DNA of 10,908 bases from Desulfobacterales bacterium. Its GTDB lineage: Bacteria > Desulfobacterota > Desulfobacteria > Desulfobacterales > UBA5852. Positions 1 to 6,499 of this stretch are shown here, piece by piece (the first letter of the stretch is position 1; each line of letters starts with the position of its first letter). A program made the position numbers and the translations under genes. Location of the stretch: contig JAERRP010000256.1 in NCBI GenBank assembly GCA_016735415.1, positions 1-10,908 on the forward strand, in the 5' to 3' direction. The notes beneath the pieces were generated by a model that ran no database searches, was not told the DNA's origin, and saw only the letters and a program-made list of their open reading frames with translations.

Positions 1-528
1 GTTGTCACCGTGCACGACCTGGCGGAAGTCCGCCACCACTGGCGGACAAGCGGCACCCACGGCCGTGAGGAGATCCTTGAATATACCGCGGCTGCGAGCT
101 ACGTCTGGGGTACGATCCTGTTTACCGCCGGCAGCGTTTTCTTCGTCTCCACCGTAGGGTGGTTCAAGGCCGGAGCCTGGTGCTTTGTCATCGGCAGCTT
201 ATTGTTCGTTCTGGGCGCCTGCATCAACGTCCTTCAAATCGTCAAATCCAGCTCGATCAAAATCCTTCAACTGATGAATCTGACGGCGGTATCCTTCGTT
301 GTCGGCGCGGTTCTTTTTACGGTCGCCTCGGTGCCTTACTTGTGGGATGTCCAAGCCAAATCCGACCGCACCACCCTGTATGCCTTTCTGGCCTGGCAAT
401 ACCTGGTCGGCAGCGTGTTGTTTTTCTTAGGCGGCGTTTTCAACTACTGGCGGGCTTATGTGGTCATGCGGGAAGAGATTGATGGGATTCGTCAGGGTGT
501 GAATGGGGATAGCGATGGGGTCAAATAA
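1..528 (+). CDS. Membrane protein with two YrhK-like units, 5' end probably outside the window
   Basis: Small integral membrane protein of unknown function. The first available start is GTG at position 10 (172 residues), but the frame is open to the window edge and the bases before the GTG do not look like a ribosome binding site, so the true start may lie upstream. Numbered from that GTG, four hydrophobic segments lie near residues 28-48, 54-78, 89-111 and 125-147. Their Gly-Ser-x-x-Phe type motifs (G41-S42, G62-S63, G134-S135) resemble the YrhK-like domain family, which has no established biochemical role. The two halves align with each other: S30/S95, G34/G99, W57/W129, G62/G134 and N73/N145 correspond, so the protein looks like an internal duplication. 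The C-terminal tail, from about residue 153, is polar. It is separated from the sensory cluster by 95 bases and a hairpin, so it is probably not part of that operon. The family call is by motif recognition only. Confidence 0.72.
   Translation, partial: VVTVHDLAEVRHHWRTSGTHGREEILEYTAAASYVWGTILFTAGSVFFVSTVGWFKAGAWCFVIGSLLFVLGACINVLQIVKSSSIKILQLMNLTAVSFVVGAVLFTVASVPYLWDVQAKSDRTTLYAFLAWQYLVGSVLFFLGGVFNYWRAYVVMREEIDGIRQGVNGDSDGVK
88..465 (+). repeat. Internal duplication within the YrhK-like protein gene
   Basis: Two protein-level repeats, about codons 27-79 and 92-152, each encode a pair of membrane helices. In the first helix of each, an A-x-S-(Y/F)-V-x-G-x-(I/V)-L-F-T pattern recurs 65 residues apart. 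In the second, A-W followed by G-S-x-L-F-x-L-G and then N recurs 72 residues apart. The repeat is clear in protein but not obvious in DNA, so the duplication looks old. Confidence 0.65.
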
Positions 529-561
529 GGGTTCGTAGTAGACGACTACGACGTCACCCTT
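527..561 (+). other. Interrupted inverted repeat (hairpin) at the end of the YrhK-like gene
   Basis: The arms AAGGGT (527-532) and ACCCTT (556-561) pair perfectly. Inside them TCGTAGT (533-539) pairs with ACTACGA (545-551), leaving a 5-base loop and a 4-base bulge at 552-555. This gives 13 base pairs in total, and the left arm overlaps the TAA stop at 526-528. The nearest T-run (588-592) is about 26 bases away, so this is not a classical intrinsic terminator. It may still stabilise an mRNA end, terminate weakly, or act as an operator for the following operon. The rest of the gap, 562-623, shows no promoter I would commit to. Confidence 0.5.
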
Positions 562-610
562 GATGCCTAAAGGCTGAACGTCTCAGATTTTTGCAACGTT
601 TGGGGTTAAC

Positions 611-615
611 AAGGG
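611..615 (+). promoter_or_regulatory. Ribosome binding site of the triple-VFT receptor gene
   Basis: AAGGG lies 8 bases before the ATG at 624. This decides the start: the frame is open from a TTG at 591, but that start would put a polar stretch ahead of the signal peptide and has no comparable site before it. Confidence 0.7.
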
Positions 616-623
616 ATCATCGT

Positions 624-3600
624 ATGCGAAAACAAAAGCTATGCCTTTTAATAGTTGTGTTTTTCCTGGTTCTATCGGCAGCGATAGCGGCATCGGCCGA
701 CGACGGGTTAAAAATCGTCTACCATTCAGGAGGGGCGCCGCTTGTTTTTGAAGATGCCGATTCGCGGGCGACAGGGATCTTTCCGGATTTGTGGCGGCTG
801 TGGGCCCAAAAAACAGGCCGACAAATTCAATTTGTCCAGGCGGGCTCCTTGGAAGAATCGCTGCAACTGCTCAAAGACGGCAAGGTCGATCTGCACACCG
901 GTCTTTTAAAAACCGTGGAGCGTGAGGAATTTTTAGACTTTTCAGAGCAGCTCTTAGACCTCGACTATTACGTCTTCACCCACCCGTCCGTTTATCCGAT
1001 CAAATCCCTGGAAAAAACCGCTGGTTTGTTTATCGGTGTTCAGAAAGGCGGCGCCACGGAACAGGTTGTCCGCTCCCAGGTGCCATCCAACCGCATTGTC
1101 GTCTATGACCGTTCTCAGGATCTTTTCCGGGCCGCTCTGGAGGGCGATATTAAGGTATTCGTCGCAGCGGAACTGAACCTTTTTTACTATCTCAAAGAAA
1201 ACTACTTCACCAACATCTTCGAATACGATCGCGATCATTCGCTTTTCTCCCAAGTGTATTACACGGCGACAAAAAAAGGAAACCCGACGCTGATTCAACA
1301 GGTCAACGATGGATTAAAGGCCATCAACAGCCAGGAAAGAAAGAGGCTGGAAGATGAATGGATCGTTAGGGATTTTGAAGAAATACCCCAGGAGCCGGCG
1401 ACTGCTCAACCGGGAGAGGAGACACAAGTCGCCCTGTCCGCAAAAGAGCAGGACTGGCTTGCTGCTCACAGAAAGATCGTGGTCGGCGGCGAGACGGACT
1501 GGGCGCCCTTTGATTTTGTGGACGAGAATGGAAAGTACGCCGGACTGGCAAATGATTACTTAAAGATAATCGGTGAAAAACTGGGCATCGAGGTCGAAAT
1601 GGTCACCGGCCCGCCCTGGGACGAACTGCTGGGCATGCTCCGCCGCAAAGAAATCGACGTTCTGCCGGCCATCTATCATTCCGCAGAACGTGAAGCCTTT
1701 GTCCATTTTACCTCGCCTTACACTAAAATAACGGAATTCATATTCTCGCGCAGCGGCGATACCGCCATTTCAAGTTTTGAGGACTTGAAGGGTAAAACTA
1801 CTGTGGTGGTCAAAGGCTTTACGATCGAAGGTTATCTGCGCGCGAACCATCCCGATTTCGACCTGGTAACGGCCCCCACCATCCAGGAGGCGCTCAAAAA
1901 ACTTGTCACCGGCGAAGCGGATGCCTTTATCGGCGATATCATTTCGACATCATACAATATCAAAGAACTTTCGCTGGTCGGTATCAAACCCATAGCAGCT
2001 GTCCCCATCAGGGGGCCAGGTGTCCACATGGCGGTTCGCAAAGATTGGCCGGTCCTGCGCGACCTGATCGATAAAACCCTCCAGGCGATGCCGGCAAGCG
2101 AGCATGATGCCATCAAGGAAAACTGGATTGCGTTTGCCGAACAGAAGATCGCAAAAAGCCGCCCTGCCGTCACTCTGACGGCCGAGGAACAGGCCTGGGT
2201 CAAACAGCACCCCGTGATCCGCGTCCACAACGAGAAAGACTGGCCCCCGTTCAACTATTTTGAGTACGACAGCCCCCGGGGACTGTCCGTCGATTACATG
2301 GATCTGGTGGCCGAAAAGCTGGGTATCAACGTCGAATATGTCAGTGGACCCAGCTGGAACGAATTTCTGGGTATGATCCAGAAAAAAGAGCTGGATGTGA
2401 TGCTCAACATCGTGAAAACCGAAGATCGGCAAAAGTACCTGCTGTACACCGATCCTTACATCAAAAATCCCAATGTCATCGTCAGCTCACAGGATCGCCC
2501 TTATGAAACCATTGAAGCGCTTTTCGGCAGGACCGTGGCCTTTCCCAGAGGATTCTTCTATGAAGAGATGCTGACCAAATCCTTTCCTCAAATCAAACGT
2601 CTGCCAGTGGAGAATACCCTGGCCAGTCTCAAAGCGATAACGTTCGGGCAGGCGGATGCCGCCCTGGGTGAGGCGGCCGTGGTGCGTACCCTGATCAATA
2701 AAAATCTGCTGACCGGTCTGCGAATTTCCGGTGAGGTGAATATCGGCAATCCCGACCTTACGAATCTGCGCATTGGGGTTCGGGACGACTGGCCCTTGCT
2801 GCAATCCACACTGATGAAGGCCATGGCCGTCATTACACCACAGGAAATGAATCAAATCCGGAAAAAGTGGTTGGTGGTAGCCGATGTGCCCACAACCACA
2901 CAGGAAAAAACCGTTCCGATTTCCTATGGCCGCCTGATTACCTACGGCATCGCGGTCTTCCTGATTCTCAGTCTGCTGGTCGGCATTCTCATCAAAGTAA
3001 CCCGAAAAGAGCAGCTTGCCGTGAGTTTCGGCTCGCGCTGGTTCCGTGGACTCGTCCTGGTCGGTTTGAGTTTTTTCGTCATCGTTGTCTGCCTGCTGGG
3101 CTGGTTTACGCTGGAGAAGAATAAGGACCAAATTCTGGCCGCTGTCGGCCAGGACCTCACCGAAACGCTCATAACCGCGGATGACCGGCTCAACTTCTGG
3201 GTGGAGAAAAGACTATCCGCGCTGAAGCTGCTGGGACGCAACCCGGAGCTGGTGACCCTGGTCAAACGCCTTCTGGCTGTCAAACCCGACCGTGCCAATC
3301 TGTTGACCGCCGATGCCTTGCGGGATGCCCGTACCTTTTTCAAGAACAACGAGGATGTCTTTCCCAATTCAGGTTTTTTTATCATCAACGCGGATCACAT
3401 CAGTATCGGGTCCATGCGGGACACCAATATCGGCACCCGTAATCTCATTGCAGATCAGAGGCCGGATTTGCTCAGGCGGACGTTTGAGGGCGAAGTCCTG
3501 TTCGTGCCGCCCATCGAATCCGATGTCTCCTTAGGGAAAGGGCCGCAGCCAGACGGCGCCCGGAAGCCCTCCACCAATTTTTTCATGGGACCCGTCCGGG

Positions 3601-5147
3601 GTCCCCGTGGGCAGATCATTGCCGTGATGACCCTGCGGGTGAACCCTTCCCAGGACTTCTCGCAGCTTCTGCCGCCTTCTATCACGCACAAGACCGGTGA
3701 AACCTACGCCTTTAGCGCGCATGGCGAACTGCTTTCGGAAAGCCGGTTTGACGACCGCCTGCGTCGGATCGGACTGATCGGGGAAGATCAACAGAGTGCT
3801 TTGAACGTTGCCATTCGTGATCCGGGGGTCAATCTGGTGGCCGGGCAGCATCCCAAACTCGAAAGGTCGCAACAACCCCTGACCCGAATGGCATCCAGCA
3901 GTCTTCAATTAAGGGCCAATATGACCCAGGCCGGTCAAACCAGGGGCCACTCCAGAATCGAGATCGATACCGATGGATACCGGGATTATCGCGGGGTGCC
4001 GGTTTTCGGCGCCTGGCTCTGGAATGCCGATCTGGGGCTTGGCCTGGCGACGGAAATCGATGTGGCCGAAGCGATGTCCAATTATTGCCAGCTACGCCGC
4101 ACGATTTTCGGGGTGCTGGGCTTTACCCTTTTTCTGTCGGTCGGCGCGGTATTGCTGGTGCTGATTCTGGGCGAACGCACCAGCCGGGCGCTGATGACGG
4201 CGCGCGACAACCTGGAAGCAAAGGTGGACGAGCGCACCGCTGAATTGCAAGAGAATCAGAAGCAGCTTGAGGTGGCGGTGGAACGTTCCAGTCTGATACT
4301 GGATTCCGCCGGGGAGGGAATCTTCGGCGTCGACCTGGAGGGGAACGTGGCGTTCATCAATCCGGCCGCCAATCGAATGCTGGGATACGAATCGGATGAT
4401 CTAATCGGACAGGATGTCCACAAAAAAATTCACCATTCCCACGCGGATGGCTCCGGTTATCCCAAAGAAGAGTGCCCGATGTATTTTTCCCATGTCGATG
4501 GAACCGATCACCACGTCACCAATGAGGTGCTCTGGCGCAGGGACGGCACGCCCATTCCGGTGGAATACACGAGCATGCCGATAAAAAAGGGCGACCGGGT
4601 CGTCGGAGCCGTGGTCACATTCATGGATATCGCCGCGCGCAGAAAAATGGAAACCGCTCTGCTGGCCGAGCGCGAACGATTGCAAAAGATACTGGACACC
4701 AGCCCGGTCGGGGTCGGCATTTCCACCGAGGGCACCATTCGTTTTGCCAATCAAAGCTTTACCGAGCTATTTGATCTCGAGGAGGGTAAATCGTCGCTTG
4801 AAACTTTCGTCAATCCGAAAGATCGAGAATTCATCTTGAAGGAACTCGAAAAATCGGAAATCGTCCGCGATTACGAGTTGCAGACTTACGGTAAGAACAG
4901 GCAAAGGCGGGATGTGCTGGCGACATTCATCCGCACCGAATATGAAGGCCAGCCGGGTGTCCTGGTCTGGATGGTGGATCTCAGCGGGATCAAAGCCGCC
5001 GAGAATGAACTTAAAGTCAAATTTGATGAACTGGCCCGATTCAGGCGCATGGCGGTGGGTCGCGAAACAAAGATGATCGAACTGAAAAAAGAGATCAACA
5101 CCATCCTGGCGGAGGGCGGGGTCGCGGAGAAATACAAGATCCACTGA
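624..5147 (+). CDS. Large membrane receptor: 3x SBP_bac_3 (VFT), Cache-type domain, 2x PAS, no output domain
   Basis: Predicted inner-membrane sensor of 1507 residues. The ATG at 624 follows a good ribosome binding site and begins a signal peptide (basic start, hydrophobic core about 6-22, likely cut after A25). Domains in order: VFT1 about 28-250; VFT2 about 271-505; VFT3 about 518-752; TM 771-793; short basic loop; TM 809-828; periplasmic Cache-like region about 830-1155, ending in a tyrosine-rich stretch near the membrane; TM 1161-1183; coiled coil 1184-1222; PAS about 1224-1343; PAS about 1351-1463; C-terminal coil 1469-1507. VFT2 and VFT3 both start with a (L)-(S/T)-A-x-E-Q-x-W linker typical of EvgS/BvgS-type kinases and are close paralogues. 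Arginines in the position that holds the ligand carboxylate in amino-acid binding proteins are present in all three (R100, R356, R602); the paired acidic residue is D438 in VFT2, E683 in VFT3 and absent (A182) in VFT1. I find no HisKA, HATPase, GGDEF, EAL, HTH or MCP signalling motif, so it probably acts through a partner such as the kinase encoded two genes downstream. The family is clear; the ligands are unknown. Confidence 0.9.
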   Translation: MRKQKLCLLIVVFFLVLSAAIAASADDGLKIVYHSGGAPLVFEDADSRATGIFPDLWRLWAQKTGRQIQFVQAGSLEESLQLLKDGKVDLHTGLLKTVEREEFLDFSEQLLDLDYYVFTHPSVYPIKSLEKTAGLFIGVQKGGATEQVVRSQVPSNRIVVYDRSQDLFRAALEGDIKVFVAAELNLFYYLKENYFTNIFEYDRDHSLFSQVYYTATKKGNPTLIQQVNDGLKAINSQERKRLEDEWIVRDFEEIPQEPATAQPGEETQVALSAKEQDWLAAHRKIVVGGETDWAPFDFVDENGKYAGLANDYLKIIGEKLGIEVEMVTGPPWDELLGMLRRKEIDVLPAIYHSAEREAFVHFTSPYTKITEFIFSRSGDTAISSFEDLKGKTTVVVKGFTIEGYLRANHPDFDLVTAPTIQEALKKLVTGEADAFIGDIISTSYNIKELSLVGIKPIAAVPIRGPGVHMAVRKDWPVLRDLIDKTLQAMPASEHDAIKENWIAFAEQKIAKSRPAVTLTAEEQAWVKQHPVIRVHNEKDWPPFNYFEYDSPRGLSVDYMDLVAEKLGINVEYVSGPSWNEFLGMIQKKELDVMLNIVKTEDRQKYLLYTDPYIKNPNVIVSSQDRPYETIEALFGRTVAFPRGFFYEEMLTKSFPQIKRLPVENTLASLKAITFGQADAALGEAAVVRTLINKNLLTGLRISGEVNIGNPDLTNLRIGVRDDWPLLQSTLMKAMAVITPQEMNQIRKKWLVVADVPTTTQEKTVPISYGRLITYGIAVFLILSLLVGILIKVTRKEQLAVSFGSRWFRGLVLVGLSFFVIVVCLLGWFTLEKNKDQILAAVGQDLTETLITADDRLNFWVEKRLSALKLLGRNPELVTLVKRLLAVKPDRANLLTADALRDARTFFKNNEDVFPNSGFFIINADHISIGSMRDTNIGTRNLIADQRPDLLRRTFEGEVLFVPPIESDVSLGKGPQPDGARKPSTNFFMGPVRGPRGQIIAVMTLRVNPSQDFSQLLPPSITHKTGETYAFSAHGELLSESRFDDRLRRIGLIGEDQQSALNVAIRDPGVNLVAGQHPKLERSQQPLTRMASSSLQLRANMTQAGQTRGHSRIEIDTDGYRDYRGVPVFGAWLWNADLGLGLATEIDVAEAMSNYCQLRRTIFGVLGFTLFLSVGAVLLVLILGERTSRALMTARDNLEAKVDERTAELQENQKQLEVAVERSSLILDSAGEGIFGVDLEGNVAFINPAANRMLGYESDDLIGQDVHKKIHHSHADGSGYPKEECPMYFSHVDGTDHHVTNEVLWRRDGTPIPVEYTSMPIKKGDRVVGAVVTFMDIAARRKMETALLAERERLQKILDTSPVGVGISTEGTIRFANQSFTELFDLEEGKSSLETFVNPKDREFILKELEKSEIVRDYELQTYGKNRQRRDVLATFIRTEYEGQPGVLVWMVDLSGIKAAENELKVKFDELARFRRMAVGRETKMIELKKEINTILAEGGVAEKYKIH
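1434..2879 (+). repeat. Tandem paralogous VFT modules 2 and 3
   Basis: Codons 271-505 and about 518-752 of the receptor encode two consecutive solute-binding domains that align through most of their first lobe. Shared landmarks are the E-Q-x-W linker, D-W-x-P-F, D-Y, E-K-L-G-I, (T/S)-G-P-x-W-(D/N)-E-(L/F)-L-G-M, K-E-(I/L)-D-V and the (T/D)-P-Y after the conserved arginine. They look like a tandem duplication that has since diverged. VFT1 (codons 28-250) is much less similar and lacks the D-W-x-P-F landmark. Confidence 0.7.
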
Positions 5148-5152
5148 AAGGA
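5147..5152 (+). promoter_or_regulatory. Ribosome binding site of the periplasmic binding protein gene
   Basis: AAAGGA overlaps the last base of the upstream TGA stop (5145-5147) and sits 8 bases before the ATG at 5161. This supports that start and suggests the gene is translated from the same message as the receptor. Confidence 0.7.
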
Positions 5153-5160
5153 AAAATTTA

Positions 5161-6495
5161 ATGCGATTGTTTAGACTGCGATTACAGATAGCGATAAGTG
5201 CCATATTCCTGATCGTCTTCTCCGGAAGCAGTGTTGCGGGCGATATCGATTGGCAGAAAATCAAAACCCTGCAGGATATGGCCTTTGTCGAATATGTAAA
5301 AAGCCTTGACTTAAAAGGCCCGGACGCTTTGAATTTTTGGGAACATATCCCGCTGAGCAAAGCCAATCCGCAAGTATACCGGATGTTCCGCAAAGAGGCC
5401 TTTGCGATATATATGAATAAATACCCCCGACCCAAAAGAATTATTCCCGAGTTTAAAGTGGGGATGGGAACGGATATAACCGGCCCCATGAGTAAACAGA
5501 AATTGAAAATGCCGTTTACAGATTATTTCCCCCTGGCGGAAGGGCCCATCGGTGATCCGAACAAGATCTATCGCATCGGGTACACGATTCATGGTTTTAG
5601 TCATCCCTGGCTATTGAACAATGCCGATTCGGCGATGTGGGAAGCAAACCGGCATGCCAATGTGCGGCTTACGATTCTCGATCCGGAATTTGCTAATCAG
5701 AAGCAGGTTGCCCAAATCGATGCCTGGGTCGCAGACGGTCTCGATGGCATAATGATATGGCCCATGCAGGAAGCACCTACCGGGCCACCGGTACAGCGGG
5801 CGCTTGCCGCCGGCATTCCCTGTGTGTCCATCGACCGGATGGTAGGAACCAATAAAATCAATGCACGGGTAACGGGTAATTTTCCGGCCAATGGCACCCA
5901 GCAGGGGATGTACCTGGTGTACAAACTTCTTCAGGAAAATAAGCAGGTAAAAGGTACGATCCTGATGATTCGAAAACCCCTGGGAAGTACGGCCGATGCC
6001 ATGCGAACAGGTCATTTTCTTAAGATCATCAGCTATTTCCCGGGCCTCAAAATAGTAGGGAGCTTTCACAACAGCAGCAATCGGCAGGATTCGTTTCAGC
6101 AGGTAAGCGATGCGCTGAATAAACACGATGAATTGGATGTGGTATTTTGTACGGGCGCTGAGCAGGGTATGGGTGCTGTGCAGGCGATCGATGCCGCCAG
6201 GAGATGGGACAGCCGGGAAGGCCATAAGAGAATCATTGTTCTGAGCAATGATGACCTTTTTGAATCACTTGATGCGATTCGCAAAGGGAAAATGGCCATG
6301 ACCGCGCCTTATACCCCCTTGCTCGGGGCCCTGGGAGTGCGGATATTATTAAAATTGGTCGCCGGAGAAAAAGTCCCGCAGGATGTCATTACCCCGGACC
6401 TGCCCATGGTTACAAAAAAGAGTGAAACCGTATTTGGTATCGAAACCGTCAGTATCGATAAATGGATGCCGTACGCTTATGGGAGGCAGGAATAA
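5161..6495 (+). CDS. Exported sugar-type periplasmic binding protein (Peripla_BP_4-like), likely kinase co-receptor
   Basis: Predicted soluble periplasmic ligand-binding protein of 444 residues. The basic start and hydrophobic core (about 8-20) form a signal peptide with a plausible cut after A26 (S-V-A before G27). The Rossmann-like binding core starts near K135, where a hydrophobic strand runs into a H-P-W-x-x-N segment, and continues to about residue 425. Typical family features include the D-G-I-M-I-W-P strand, an A-G-I-P-C-V-S-I-D-R segment, a T-G-N-F-P-A-N-G-T-Q-Q-G region, and a V-V-F-C-T-G-A-E-Q-G-M-G-A strand and loop. This is the fold of ribose/galactose binding proteins and of the sensory relatives LuxP and TorT. 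About 108 residues lie between the signal peptide and the core, longer than in plain sugar-binding proteins, and I do not recognise that part. No permease or ATPase gene is nearby, and the gene sits 13 bases after a receptor and 4 bases before a hybrid kinase, so a sensing role is more likely than transport. The ligand is unknown. Confidence 0.87.
   Translation: MRLFRLRLQIAISAIFLIVFSGSSVAGDIDWQKIKTLQDMAFVEYVKSLDLKGPDALNFWEHIPLSKANPQVYRMFRKEAFAIYMNKYPRPKRIIPEFKVGMGTDITGPMSKQKLKMPFTDYFPLAEGPIGDPNKIYRIGYTIHGFSHPWLLNNADSAMWEANRHANVRLTILDPEFANQKQVAQIDAWVADGLDGIMIWPMQEAPTGPPVQRALAAGIPCVSIDRMVGTNKINARVTGNFPANGTQQGMYLVYKLLQENKQVKGTILMIRKPLGSTADAMRTGHFLKIISYFPGLKIVGSFHNSSNRQDSFQQVSDALNKHDELDVVFCTGAEQGMGAVQAIDAARRWDSREGHKRIIVLSNDDLFESLDAIRKGKMAMTAPYTPLLGALGVRILLKLVAGEKVPQDVITPDLPMVTKKSETVFGIETVSIDKWMPYAYGRQE
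6488..6491 (+). promoter_or_regulatory. Ribosome binding site of the hybrid kinase gene
   Basis: AGGA lies 8 bases before the ATG at 6500, within a purine-rich stretch (GGGAGGCAGGA, 6481-6491) inside the last codons of the binding protein gene. It selects ATG 6500 over an in-frame ATG at 6479 and over earlier alternative starts, which would put a polar leader before the first membrane helix and overlap the upstream gene more deeply. Confidence 0.7.
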
Positions 6496-6499
6496 AGCC

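Noticed and set aside
591..623. Possible TTG start that would add 11 residues to the large receptor
   Set aside because: The added residues are polar and precede a normal signal peptide, and only the ATG at 624 has a well-spaced AAGGG site.
562..623. Possible -35/-10 promoter (TTGCAA at 591-596 and TTAACA at about 606-611)
   Set aside because: The spacing between the two boxes is far too short for a sigma-70 promoter, and no other convincing pair is present.
2487..3131. Antisense open frame of 214 codons within the VFT3 and membrane-helix region
   Set aside because: It lies opposite well-supported coding sequence, has low-complexity polar composition and shows no family resemblance.
4767..5489. 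Antisense open frame of 240 codons spanning the end of the receptor and the start of the binding protein gene
   Set aside because: The sense strand here encodes clear PAS and binding-protein sequence. The antisense product has no recognisable domain or ribosome binding site and looks like a by-product of sense codon use.
5161..6495. Binding protein as the substrate-binding part of an ABC sugar importer
   Set aside because: No permease or ATPase gene is in the window, and both immediate neighbours encode sensory proteins. Transport is not excluded if the other subunits are encoded elsewhere.
6383..6499. Upstream in-frame extension of the hybrid kinase into the binding protein gene
   Set aside because: It would overlap the upstream gene by over 100 bases and add a polar leader before the first helix. 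The ATG at 6500 has an AGGA at 8 bases.
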